Shown: positions 7,668 to 15,822 of the stretch, in pieces
Layout: every line of letters starts with the position of its first letter
Numbering within the stretch: the stretch's first letter is position 1
Source: [Clostridium] aminophilum DSM 10710
Lineage (GTDB): Bacteria; Bacillota; Clostridia; Lachnospirales; Lachnospiraceae
Length of the DNA stretch: 64,000 nt
NCBI RefSeq assembly: GCF_000711825.1
Contig: NZ_JONJ01000014.1
Location: 35,712 to 99,711 of the forward strand
Reading direction: 5' to 3'
Position numbers and translations under genes: made by a program
The notes under the pieces: generated by a model
The model's database searches: none
Told to the model about the DNA's origin: nothing
Seen by the model: the letters and a program-made list of their open reading frames with translations, nothing else

Positions 7668-8834
7668 ATGTTAGGTAATTTCAGCTATCGCAACGCAACA
7701 ACATTATATTTTGGAGATGATTCCTTAAAATATCTCAATGAGGAACTTCCGAAATATGGAAAGAATGTTCAGCTGATTTACGGAGGCGGTTCTGTCAAGA
7801 AGAACGGTATCTATGACGCCGTCATTGAGATCCTTAAATCAAATGGCAAAAACGTTATTGAAGATGCCGGTGTAATGCCGAATCCGACGGTAGAAAAGCT
7901 TCGTGAAGGAGTGAAGCTTGCGAAGGAGAATCAGGTCGATCTTCTCCTGGCGCTTGGCGGCGGTTCATGCTGCGATTACGCGAAAGCAGTGTCGGTATCG
8001 GTCTGCTGCGACGAAGATCCATGGGAGAAGTATTTCATTCGTTTTGAGGAGCCGACCTGTGAAATCGTTCCGGTTGGATGCATCCTTACGATGGCGGGCA
8101 CCGGTTCTGAAATGAATGCCGGATCGGTTATTACCAATCATGAGACGCATCAGAAAATCGGACATGTCTTTGGGGAAGCGGTCATGCCGAAGTTTTCCAT
8201 CCTGAATCCGAAGTTTACCATGAGTCTTCCAAAGAGACAGATGGTAGCGGGCATCTATGACATTTTCAATCATATCTGTGAGCAGTATTTTTCGGGAGAA
8301 GATGACAACACCAGTGATTATATCGCAGAGGCGCTGATGAAGTCGGTTATTCATTCCTCTCTGATTGCCATCGAAAACCCGGAAGATTATGAGGCGAGAT
8401 CCAATATCATGTGGACGGCGACATGGGCGCTGAACACGCTTATTTCCAGAGGAAAGAGAACCGACTGGATGGTGCATATGCTGGGACAGTCTGCGGGTGG
8501 ATTCACGGATGCTACCCATGGCATGACACTCGCTGCGGTATCTTTACCGTATTACCGGTTCATTATGCCATACGGACTTCCGAAATTTAAGAGATTTGCA
8601 ACAGAGGTTTGGGGCATTCAGGCAGACGGAAAGTCGGATGAAGAAGTTGCCATGGCGGGACTTTCGGCAATGGAAGACTGGATGAAAAAGATCGGGGTTG
8701 CCATGAGCCTTTCGGAACTTGGCGCCACAGAGGATATGATTGAAGGGATTGCAGACGGAACCTTTATCCTTGAAGGCGGATATAAGGTTTTAACCAGAGA
8801 TGAAGTGGTAAAGATTCTCAGAGAGAGTCTGTAA
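7668..8834 (+). CDS. Iron-containing alcohol dehydrogenase
   Basis: A 388-residue group III alcohol dehydrogenase of the butanol dehydrogenase (YugJ/BdhA) type. It has the nucleotide-binding GGGS loops (LIYGGGSVKKNG and ALGGGSCCDYAKAVS), the MAGTGSEMNAGSVITN segment, and metal ligands from DIFNHICEQYF and from HMLGQSAGGFTDATHGMTLA (Asp/His, His, His). It would reduce aldehydes to alcohols with NAD(P)H in the cytosol. GGGSCCDY carries two cysteines where many relatives have small residues. A strong AAGGAGG ribosome binding site precedes the ATG. It is co-transcribed with the MerR regulator, which fits detoxification of reactive aldehydes. Confidence 0.93.
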   Translation: MLGNFSYRNATTLYFGDDSLKYLNEELPKYGKNVQLIYGGGSVKKNGIYDAVIEILKSNGKNVIEDAGVMPNPTVEKLREGVKLAKENQVDLLLALGGGSCCDYAKAVSVSVCCDEDPWEKYFIRFEEPTCEIVPVGCILTMAGTGSEMNAGSVITNHETHQKIGHVFGEAVMPKFSILNPKFTMSLPKRQMVAGIYDIFNHICEQYFSGEDDNTSDYIAEALMKSVIHSSLIAIENPEDYEARSNIMWTATWALNTLISRGKRTDWMVHMLGQSAGGFTDATHGMTLAAVSLPYYRFIMPYGLPKFKRFATEVWGIQADGKSDEEVAMAGLSAMEDWMKKIGVAMSLSELGATEDMIEGIADGTFILEGGYKVLTRDEVVKILRESL

Positions 8835-8909
8835 AGATGAGTTTCATTATAATGTTCTGAAAAAATGTTCAGGAGCGTCAATACCTGTTTAGAGAGAAGG
8901 AGGCACCCT

Positions 8910-9422
8910 ATGAAAATTGCGGTTTTTAACGGAAGCCCGAGGAAAGTCAATACCTTTGCACTGGTTGAGGCCTTTTGTGAGGGAGCGAAAGATGCCGGTC
9001 ATGAAGTGGATGTGTATCATGTCGGCCAGATGAAAATTGCAGGCTGCCTTGGCTGTGAGTACTGTCATACAAAGGGGAACGGCGTCTGTATTCAGAAGGA
9101 TGATCTCGAGAAGATCCTTCCGGCATACAAAGAAGCCGATATGATCGTATTTGCTTCTCCGATTTACTATTTCACGATGACGGCGCAGATGGAAGCTGCG
9201 ATTCAGAGAGTTTACTGTATTGGAAAGCCTTTAAAGGCGAAGAAGGCAGCACTTCTTCTTTCCTCAGGATCGGAAGGAGTGTATGATGCAGCTATCGCTC
9301 AGTTTAAGGCTTACATGGGATATGCGGGAATCGAAGCTGCCGGAGTCATCACTGCGAATGGGGACGAGAACCAGTCCGAAGCAAAGCTGAAAGAAATCCG
9401 AGAGTTCGCGAAAGCACTTTGA
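8910..9422 (+). CDS. Flavodoxin-like NAD(P)H-dependent FMN reductase family protein
   Basis: A 170-residue flavodoxin-fold protein. The N-terminal FMN-phosphate loop is FNGSPRKVNTFAL (residues 5-17), followed by the GCLGCEYCHTKGNGVC segment, which has the cysteine pattern typical of the iron-sulfur-flavoprotein/NADPH-dependent FMN reductase group. FASPIYYFTMTAQMEAAIQRV marks the second flavin loop. It should bind FMN and reduce quinones or other electrophiles. I chose the ATG at 8910 because of the GAAGGAGG site 7 bases upstream. It is the last gene of the MerR-alcohol dehydrogenase operon. Confidence 0.88.
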   Translation: MKIAVFNGSPRKVNTFALVEAFCEGAKDAGHEVDVYHVGQMKIAGCLGCEYCHTKGNGVCIQKDDLEKILPAYKEADMIVFASPIYYFTMTAQMEAAIQRVYCIGKPLKAKKAALLLSSGSEGVYDAAIAQFKAYMGYAGIEAAGVITANGDENQSEAKLKEIREFAKAL

Positions 9423-9439
9423 CACAAAGCTTCTGTGAC

Positions 9440-9480
9440 ACAGGGGCCTGCCGTTTTGCTGCGGCGGCCCTTGTTTTTTT
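9440..9480 (+). terminator. Terminator of the MerR-alcohol dehydrogenase operon
   Basis: An imperfect GC-rich hairpin (9440-9453 with 9462-9473) is followed by seven T residues. Confidence 0.8.
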
Positions 9481-9551
9481 GGGGGTCAATCATTTTTTCT
9501 ATGTGATAGCTCGGCCGTTGACCCTGCGGCGTAGTATATCGACAGTTGCAT

Positions 9552-9575
9552 AAAAAAGGATCTTCCTGAGGAAGA
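9552..9575 (-). terminator. Terminator of the AbgT gene (minus strand)
   Basis: On the minus strand, TCTTCC-tca-GGAAGA is followed by TCC and six T residues, about 75 bases after the abgT-type stop codon. It faces the convergent terminator at 9440-9480. Confidence 0.7.
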
Positions 9576-9647
9576 GCGAGTTTGTACCTGTGGACAGAGG
9601 ATGCACATAAACTCACATCCTGATATTTATAGGCTCCATCCGAATCC

Positions 9648-11198
9648 TCATGTGTTCACCAAGGTCGTTACCCCCGGCCCGATGGGAAGACCCAAGGACA
9701 TCCATACCACCAGGAAAATGACCCACATTACCAGAAGGATCATTCCGATCGGGAAGAGATTTGAGACAAACGTTCCTATCTTCAGCTTGGGATCAAACAT
9801 ATCCTGTGATGCCTTCAGCGTTACCCACAGGTATGGCATAACCGGAGTGAAGCAGTTGGTGGTTGAATCTCCGATCCTGTAAAAGAGCTGTGTCATGGCA
9901 GGGTGATACCTGCCGGCCAGCAGCATCATGGGAATGAAGACCGGCGCAAAGATCGACCATTTTGCAGAAGACGAAGTAATAAATATATTTATTAAGGCAC
10001 TGAACAGAATGAAACTGACGATCATTCCGAAGCCGGTAAATCCACTGGCTTTAAGAGCATTTGCTCCATTGATGGCAAGAAGTTGATCTATGTTGGTCCA
10101 TGAAAACAGTTTCTGGAACTGAGCGGTAAAAAAGCAAAAGACCAAATATCCGCTCATCCTGCCCATGACCTTGACCATAGCCCTGTATATGTCATCAAGC
10201 CCTTTAAATGTACCGGCCGAAAGTCCGTAAACAATACCCGGGACGCTGAAAAAGAAAACAAGGATAGTGATCAGATTCTTCAGAAGATAGGAACCTATAA
10301 AGGCTCTTGTATCGACATTTTCCTTTCCGACTACAATTCCGAGAGGACCCCATACTGTTGCGCAGACTACTATTATAAGAAATAGCAGAATGGAAATACC
10401 GGCCCGGGAAAGGGCTTTTCTTTCCTGCGGTGTAACCTCATCTTCCGTGTTGAGCAAAAGCCCCTGTGCAGGAACATATTCACCTAATCTTTTATTGATG
10501 AAGTGATTGCACATAAAGCCTATCAAAAAAGTACAGAAAATGGTGGATGCAGCCATGAAATACCAATTACATGTGACATCCACATTAAGAACTCCCTCTC
10601 CGAAAAAATCATCAACAACATTTTGAGAAATCCCCTGTAAAAGCGCATCTGTACCGGAAATCATAATGTTGGCGGAAAAACCCGACTGAGTGGCGACATA
10701 AGCGCATAAAACTCCTGCAACCGGATGAAGTCCCGCAGATAAGAAGAGAAGCCCCGCCAATGGCGGAATCACTATGGCTGAAGTATCGGAAGCAATATTG
10801 CCGAGGATACCTATGAAAGCCACAAGATAGGGAAGAAACCGTTGAGAGGTATGCTTCATTTTGGCATTCAGGAAAACCTTGATGAGTCCTGACTCCTCAC
10901 AGAAACCTACGGCTACGGTCATCACAAGTACAAGGCCCAGAGGCGGGAAGGACGTAAAATTGGTGATCATATTTGCAAGAAACCAGTACAGGCCTTCTCT
11001 TGAAAAGAAATTTTTCACATGGACCTCCGCCATGTTGGCCGGATTGATGACCGTCACATTAAAAACGTTGAAAATCAGCGACAACACAGCAGTTATTATG
11101 AATAACCACATGAACAGGATCGCCGGCTGCGGCAGCTTGTCACAGAATTTCTCAATACGCAATAGTATGTTTTCAAGTTTTGATGATTTGGTTTTCAA
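9648..11198 (-). CDS. AbgT family transporter (p-aminobenzoyl-glutamate type)
   Basis: About 516 residues with some 11-13 hydrophobic segments. It matches the AbgT family: the N-terminal DKLPQPAILFMWLFIITAVLS, an FPPLGLVLVMTVAVGFCEESGLI loop, ASDTSAIVIPPLAGLLFL, QSGFSANIMISGTDALL, and the late TSSSAKWSIFAPVFIPMMLL. The family moves p-aminobenzoyl-glutamate or folate-like and antimetabolite compounds across the inner membrane using an ion gradient. The actual substrate here is unknown. I place the start at the TTG at 11198, because an AGAGAGGA site lies 7 bases before it; an ATG at 11219 has none. Directly upstream is a broken gene in the same direction. No AbgA/AbgB-type peptidase is nearby. 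Confidence 0.9.
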   Translation of the reverse strand: MKTKSSKLENILLRIEKFCDKLPQPAILFMWLFIITAVLSLIFNVFNVTVINPANMAEVHVKNFFSREGLYWFLANMITNFTSFPPLGLVLVMTVAVGFCEESGLIKVFLNAKMKHTSQRFLPYLVAFIGILGNIASDTSAIVIPPLAGLLFLSAGLHPVAGVLCAYVATQSGFSANIMISGTDALLQGISQNVVDDFFGEGVLNVDVTCNWYFMAASTIFCTFLIGFMCNHFINKRLGEYVPAQGLLLNTEDEVTPQERKALSRAGISILLFLIIVVCATVWGPLGIVVGKENVDTRAFIGSYLLKNLITILVFFFSVPGIVYGLSAGTFKGLDDIYRAMVKVMGRMSGYLVFCFFTAQFQKLFSWTNIDQLLAINGANALKASGFTGFGMIVSFILFSALINIFITSSSAKWSIFAPVFIPMMLLAGRYHPAMTQLFYRIGDSTTNCFTPVMPYLWVTLKASQDMFDPKLKIGTFVSNLFPIGMILLVMWVIFLVVWMSLGLPIGPGVTTLVNT

Positions 11199-11211
11199 AT
11201 GTGAATCCTCT

Positions 11212-11525
11212 CTATGCATAAATTTGATCGTTGCTAATAGATCCTGTTGGAATTCTTAATACTTCTCCTGAGTATCTTAAATTCAACCTTTTTGCTCCCC
11301 CGTAAGAACCGGTACCATGCAGTATCACCATTCCCTTTCCGGGCTTTGTATTTTTTTCATACCGATGATCTCATAGCTTCCTTCCGGTGCATCGGTCTCG
11401 ATATCCGTTATCTGAGGCTCTATCGGTTCGCCTATAAATAGAACTCTTTGCTGATACTGAATTTCTCGTTCTTTATAAGTTTATTCACAACACGATATTA
11501 ATTGCTGCTCCTTTTTGAGGTTCAT
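11212..11525 (-). pseudogene. Broken gene upstream of the AbgT transporter
   Basis: On the minus strand an ATG at 11525 opens MNLKKEQQLISCCE and then meets an in-frame stop. The same frame resumes as QYQQRVLFIGEPIEPQITDI and EGSYEIIGMKK. It then shifts at the seven-T run 11351-11357 into a frame reading KPGKGMVILHGTGSYGGAKR and ending ISNDQIYA at 11212. One stop and one homopolymer slip therefore disrupt an otherwise protein-like stretch of about 105 codons. The family is not recognised. Its end is 13 bases from the AbgT start, so it was probably the first gene of that operon. Confidence 0.45.
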
Positions 11526-11567
11526 TTATGTATATTTTACCATATATCAGGGATTTGTGTTATACAA

Positions 11568-11599
11568 AAGCCAGCAGGTAAGTGAGACCTCGCTGGCTT
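11568..11599. other. Inverted repeat in the AbgT upstream region
   Basis: AAGCCAGC (11568-11575) pairs with GCTGGCTT (11592-11599), with a further AGG/CCT pair inside. The T tract on the minus side is weak. It could be a back-up terminator or an operator. The rest of 11600-11801 shows no gene. Confidence 0.4.
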
Positions 11600-11801
11600 C
11601 GCATAGGATGATGGGAAAAGAAGTATTGAATTTTGCAATATACTTTAAAAAGTTTAGGAGTCTTTTTTATTGAGTTTTGCCATCATATCTTACTCTTGAA
11701 GATCATGGATATGAGCCGGAAGGAGTATGTCAGGAATCAGCCATCACATAAAATTTGTGATTGAGCCTTTTTTTGGGGGAATTTCGGAGATATTTCCTAT
11801 G

Positions 11802-11826
11802 AAAAAATGCCACCTCCGCGGTGGCA
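11802..11826 (-). terminator. Terminator of the Ser/Thr kinase gene (minus strand)
   Basis: A perfect 7-bp stem (11808-11814 with 11820-11826) is followed on the minus strand by six T residues, 28 bases after the stop codon. Confidence 0.85.
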
Positions 11827-11853
11827 GCGAAGAGCGGCGATTCATGCTATATT

Positions 11854-12945
11854 TCAAGATGGAAAGAGTATCATTCTCATAAATATCAGCAGAACGAACG
11901 AAAGGACAGAGTAGATTCCGCAGAAGAGAAGAATTCCAAAAATCCGAAGATACGGATTTCGGTTTCGGCATGGCGGAAAGAACCTCTGTACACCGAGATA
12001 ATTGTAACCAATAAAAATGTCACCGAGTGCAATCAGGAGAAATCCGATACGGATGAGCCACAGCGCGGCACCGAACGTATTCCTCACATCAAATGAGAGA
12101 CAAAGAGCGAAGACGACCGCATATGTCGGGATCGCAATGGCCATTTTTCCCGGAGTCATGGTTCGGAAACCGGGCGGGAGAAAGGTCGTTACGGTGTTGG
12201 ATTCCGGACGGAGATCCGCTTCTTTGTCCATCAGCTTCCGGAGCGCGTTTTGGAGGTCCCGGACGGAACGATAGCGTTTTTTCGGATCCATTTGGGTGCA
12301 TTTGGAGATGACCGCATCAAAAGAAGAATCACGGTCTGAAAGGGAATTTACCATCTCACGGAGAACGATACCGATGGAATAAATGTCGGTTTGCGGAGAG
12401 GATTCTCCAAAACCGTACTGTTCCGGAGCGGCATACCCCTGTGTGCCCAAAAGAACGGTATCGGAAGAACGGTTTTGCTCCACCGAACGGTATTTCGCGG
12501 CGTTAAAGTCCAAAAGGAACACATTGTCATAACTCGTTATGATAATATTTGACGGTTTGATATCGCGATGGACCATGGGCGGCTTATGGGAATGGAGCTT
12601 CTCCAGAATTCCGCAGAGATCGGTGAGATAGCGGACGATGCTATGAGGGGAAAGACGGTGAGACTCGATCATTTCGCGAAGGGTTGTGCCGGAAACATAC
12701 TCTTCAATGAGAATAAGGGTGCCGTCGTCCTCAAAATACTCGATGATCTCCGGAATGCCGGTAATATGGTGTTCCTTTAAATATTTGTATACATCAATGG
12801 AATAGACGTTCAGAGTTTTCTTTACATAGATCTTTCCGGTTTCCTGATGCCGGACCAGATCGATCTTGTGAGATTCATTGATTGCGGCGATGGTTTTGTA
12901 GTAGGAGACGGACAGACGCTGGTTCAGATCCACGGCTTTACCCAT
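11854..12945 (-). CDS. Membrane-anchored Ser/Thr protein kinase (Hanks type)
   Basis: A 363-residue protein with an N-terminal kinase domain (about 15-240) and three hydrophobic C-terminal segments (about 268-288, 292-312 and 335-358). ATP-site lysines are in IYVKKTL (residues 42-43). The catalytic loop is HRDIKPSN (126-133), the metal motif reads DFN (146-148) instead of DFG, and the activation segment ends in GYAAPEQYG (170-178). DFN is a recurrent variant in Firmicute kinases of this kind. It should phosphorylate cytosolic targets from the membrane. No PASTA repeats or partner phosphatase are present. A GTG at 12933, better spaced from AAAGGATGG, is an alternative start. It diverges from an HTH gene 50 bases away, a likely functional partner. 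Confidence 0.88.
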   Translation of the reverse strand: MGKAVDLNQRLSVSYYKTIAAINESHKIDLVRHQETGKIYVKKTLNVYSIDVYKYLKEHHITGIPEIIEYFEDDGTLILIEEYVSGTTLREMIESHRLSPHSIVRYLTDLCGILEKLHSHKPPMVHRDIKPSNIIITSYDNVFLLDFNAAKYRSVEQNRSSDTVLLGTQGYAAPEQYGFGESSPQTDIYSIGIVLREMVNSLSDRDSSFDAVISKCTQMDPKKRYRSVRDLQNALRKLMDKEADLRPESNTVTTFLPPGFRTMTPGKMAIAIPTYAVVFALCLSFDVRNTFGAALWLIRIGFLLIALGDIFIGYNYLGVQRFFPPCRNRNPYLRIFGILLFCGIYSVLSFVLLIFMRMILFPS

Positions 12946-12995
12946 CCTTTCATTCGTTGATTCATAACGCTATTTTAACACGCAAGGAGGCATAT

Positions 12996-13457
12996 ATGCA
13001 GGAAAAAGATACCGGTGAACTGGAAAAGGTTCTGAAGAACACGCATTTTTCCGATTACCAGGCTTATGTGAGGGATAACAGTGACAGCATGCTGTCGGAT
13101 GCAAATTCCTTTTATGTGATGATCAAGGACAGGATTGCGGCTAAAAAAATGACGCTCCAGCGTGTTTTTCTCAATGCGGATATTTCGGAGCGCTATGGAT
13201 ATAAGCTGCTCTCCGGGCAGAAGCACACCCAGCGAAGGGATGTCATTTTGAGGATCTGCTATGCGGCGGAACTGTCACTGCCCGAAACACAGCGAGCATT
13301 GAAAAAATATGAAATGCCGGAATTATACGCCAAGGATCCGAGGGACGCTCTTCTCATGATCGCGTTTAACGAACGCCCCGGAAGCATCATTGATGTCAAC
13401 ACTATGCTCAAAGAGAACGGATTTGAGCCTCTTCGGAACAGCGGAGCCCAAAACTGA
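12996..13457 (+). CDS. Helix-turn-helix protein divergent from the kinase
   Basis: A 153-residue protein preceded by AAGGAGG 5 bases before the ATG. An XRE-like helix-turn-helix lies at residues 45-95 (MTLQRVFLNADISERYGYKL, then RDVILRICYAAEL and LPETQRALKKY). The rest is helical and ends with MLKENGFEPL. It has no catalytic motif. It probably binds DNA or acts as an adaptor. The position, 50 bases from and divergent to the kinase gene, suggests that the kinase and this protein form a signalling pair, and that this protein could be a substrate. That is an inference from context only. A 7-bp hairpin overlaps its stop codon. Confidence 0.75.
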   Translation: MQEKDTGELEKVLKNTHFSDYQAYVRDNSDSMLSDANSFYVMIKDRIAAKKMTLQRVFLNADISERYGYKLLSGQKHTQRRDVILRICYAAELSLPETQRALKKYEMPELYAKDPRDALLMIAFNERPGSIIDVNTMLKENGFEPLRNSGAQN

Positions 13458-13617
13458 ACATCAGTTTCCCACCGCAGCGGGGGCAACAGAGAAACGGAAG
13501 ACAGACTATAATACAGAAAAAGACGGAATGGCCAACGTTTTTTAGAAGACATGCGGAGGGCGCGGAAAAATACAGCTGTCCCATGGATTTAAGACGTCAA
13601 AGAGGAGGAAATGGTAA

Positions 13618-14550
13618 TTGAAAAAGCGTAAGAAGTGGCTGATCCCGGTATTAGGTCTGGTTTTGGTGGGGGTGATTCTGGCAAACGGCGGATCGTCGAA
13701 AAAGAAATCTGTCGTGTCGTCAGACGGCAAAACGGAAACCGTAGACAGTACGGCTGCAAACCCGGAGGAGGGTTCGGATGCCGGCGAGAATACAAAAACG
13801 CCGGAGAAGGTTACGATTGAAGAACAGGTTCTGGTGGATCACGAAGGCGTCAAAATCACTGCCCTGGGATATGAAACAGACGAGATCTGGGGTGATGGTG
13901 TAAAACTTCTGATTGAGAATCATTCGGATAAAAAGATCATGGTGGGGTGCTCAGCACTGATCGTGAATGACTGCATGATCTCGGACCTGTTTGCATGCGA
14001 AGTCGCGCCGGGAAAGAAGGCGAATGAAACCATGCATCTTTCCAGCAAGGAACTGAAGGCTGCAGGAATCGATACCGTCGGGCAGATCGAAATCTATTTC
14101 CATATCTATGAGTCGGATAACATTTCCAACCGATATAATCCGGATTGTGTGACGATCAAAACGTCGGCATATGATCAGATGGATACCACGATCGATGCGG
14201 CGGGCACAGAACTCTACAATGAAAATGGCATCCGGATCGTCGGTAAGACCGTGGATGAGAACAGCTTCTGGGGGAAATCCATTCTGGTATACTGTGAGAA
14301 CACATCCGGCAAGAATGTGACCATTCATGTAGATGATCTCTCCATCAACGGCTTTATGATGAAACCGTATTTTTCGACTACGGTATATAACGGAAAAAAA
14401 TCGCTCGATGACATCACACTCATGAAGTCCGATCTGGAAAAGAACAATATCACGGAGATTCAGGATGTTGAGCTGAAGTTCCGCATTACCGACGCGGATT
14501 CTTACAAGACCATTGCCGAGTCAAAACCAATTACGTTTCAGGCACAGTGA
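13618..14550 (+). CDS. Exported or membrane-anchored protein of unknown function
   Basis: 310 residues, starting at a TTG spaced about 8-10 bases from a strong GGAGGAAA site. The N-terminus MKKRKKWLIPVLGLVLVGVI is an uncleaved-looking anchor or signal peptide without a lipobox. A Ser/Thr/Glu-rich linker (about 28-65) follows, then two beta-rich domains of about 115 residues each (about 70-185 and 195-310). These appear to be internal repeats: both have a Gly-x-x-V/I-x-x-x-G strand, a mid WG motif (IWGDGVKLLIEN and FWGKSILVYCEN) and a final FRITDAD-like or YFHIYESD strand. This pattern fits immunoglobulin-like DUF4352-type surface modules. The function is unknown. A TATAAT-like -10 box is at 13507. 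The next small membrane gene may be co-transcribed. Confidence 0.75.
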   Translation: MKKRKKWLIPVLGLVLVGVILANGGSSKKKSVVSSDGKTETVDSTAANPEEGSDAGENTKTPEKVTIEEQVLVDHEGVKITALGYETDEIWGDGVKLLIENHSDKKIMVGCSALIVNDCMISDLFACEVAPGKKANETMHLSSKELKAAGIDTVGQIEIYFHIYESDNISNRYNPDCVTIKTSAYDQMDTTIDAAGTELYNENGIRIVGKTVDENSFWGKSILVYCENTSGKNVTIHVDDLSINGFMMKPYFSTTVYNGKKSLDDITLMKSDLEKNNITEIQDVELKFRITDADSYKTIAESKPITFQAQ

Positions 14551-14590
14551 TTTGTATAAAAACAGATCTGTAAGATGAGAGACGAAAAGT

Positions 14591-14872
14591 TTGTCCGGTG
14601 CCGCCGGTTTTGTTGTGGCATTTCTGATGCTGTCCGGAGGTATCGTATCGATTGCGACCAGAAATTCCAAAGGGAAAGGCGCAGCAATCTCGCTGATTGT
14701 GATTTTTGGGGTTGCAGCTCTGATGGGATTCCTGTGTCATGGAAAGTTTTCGGACCTTGCAATCTGGTCCGGATGGTGTCTGATCAATGCCATTTTCGCG
14801 GTGATGGATCTTTCCGGAAACAAGAAGAGAATTCAGAAAGAGTCAGCGGAAAAGAATACAACAAATGAATAG
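14591..14872 (+). CDS. Small membrane protein
   Basis: A 93-residue protein with two to three hydrophobic segments (about 3-20, 33-48 and 55-73) and a charged tail (GNKKRIQKESAEKN). Phrases such as FLMLSGGIVSIATRNSKGK recur in small Firmicute membrane proteins of unknown role. The start is a TTG at 14591 with only a weak upstream site, so translation may be coupled to the preceding surface protein, which ends 40 bases earlier. No function is assigned. The following 300 bases (14880-15178) hold a GC-rich hairpin and a degenerate copy of the dispersed repeat, but no gene. Confidence 0.6.
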   Translation: MSGAAGFVVAFLMLSGGIVSIATRNSKGKGAAISLIVIFGVAALMGFLCHGKFSDLAIWSGWCLINAIFAVMDLSGNKKRIQKESAEKNTTNE

Positions 14873-14948
14873 GGCAAATGAATAAGAGAAGGATGAATGC
14901 GAGTCTGTACGTAATAGAGTTTGGGACAGGCAGCAAAACTCCACGGAA

Positions 14949-14982
14949 AACGGGGACGGGGTCTGATGATCTCGTCCCCGTT
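14949..14982. other. GC-rich hairpin
   Basis: AACGGGGACG (14949-14958) pairs with CGTCCCCGTT (14973-14982). There is no T tract, so it is a possible terminator only by position. Confidence 0.45.
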
Positions 14983-15178
14983 GACTTTCGTGTGAGCATC
15001 CTCGTTTGGGAGTGAGCATACATCACGTCCATCACTATGGAAAGAGGATAGTATATAGTCTGGAAATTGCGGCGCAGGTATCGCGGTGAAGTAAAAGAGG
15101 GGGTATAATGGAAAAAGGAATCTGAGCCTGGAGGACACAATCTGCTGCTTGGGGATTGACCGAGGAGGAAATGACGCA

Positions 15179-15562
15179 ATGAGAATTGAACATATCGCGA
15201 TGTATGTGGCAGATCTGGAGGCTGCAAAGGATTTTTTTACAAATTATCTTGGCGGCACGCCCAATGATGGATATCATAATCCAAATACGAATTTTCGATC
15301 CTACTTTATTTCGTTTGATGACGGTGCACGACTTGAGCTTATGAATAAAAATGATATCGATGAGATGGAAAAATCGCTTAATCGCACAGGTTACATTCAT
15401 ATTGCTTTTTCGGTCGGCAGTAAAGAACGGGTGGATGAATTAACCGCGCGGTTTAGGGCGGACGGATACGAAGTTGTAAGCGGTCCGCGTACCACGGGTG
15501 ACGGGTACTACGAGAGCTGTATAGTAGGGATTGAGGGAAATCAGATAGAGATTACGGTATAG
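15179..15562 (+). CDS. VOC (glyoxalase/bleomycin resistance) family protein
   Basis: A 127-residue single-module vicinal oxygen chelate protein. It starts MRIEHIAMYVADLEAAKDFF, the classic first beta-alpha unit with a metal-ligand His5. It continues with ISFDDGARLELM, the second half GYIHIAFSVGSKERVDEL (second His), and ends with GIEGNQIEITV carrying the last glutamate. The family binds a divalent metal and handles small metabolites or electrophiles, and acts as a dimer. The substrate is unknown. The ATG at 15179 follows a GAGGAGG site. It is monocistronic. The 260 bases after it contain a CAGCTGTGT/ACACAGCTG hairpin (15627-15660) but no gene. Confidence 0.9.
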   Translation: MRIEHIAMYVADLEAAKDFFTNYLGGTPNDGYHNPNTNFRSYFISFDDGARLELMNKNDIDEMEKSLNRTGYIHIAFSVGSKERVDELTARFRADGYEVVSGPRTTGDGYYESCIVGIEGNQIEITV

Positions 15563-15822
15563 TGAGGAAGTTCAACCCGAAAAATGGACATTTCAGATTC
15601 TGGCCGGAGTTGCAACCGGCGCGTCGCAGCTGTGTTCCCGTTGTTGTGAGCACACAGCTGGGGACAGAAGGTGGTCCGATGCTACGATTCTTACATAGCT
15701 CTTCAGTCTCCGGATAACGGAGAGGTGTGACCATCTGCAATATTGTGATTTGAGCGATGGATAAGCGAAACAAAAAAAATGAGATGTCTTGAGAAAACAA
15801 ATGATCACCACAGGAGACGGTA

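Noticed and set aside
9481..9551. A small gene in the gap between two convergent terminators
   Set aside because: No frame with a start and a ribosome binding site; the interval is only the space between terminators.
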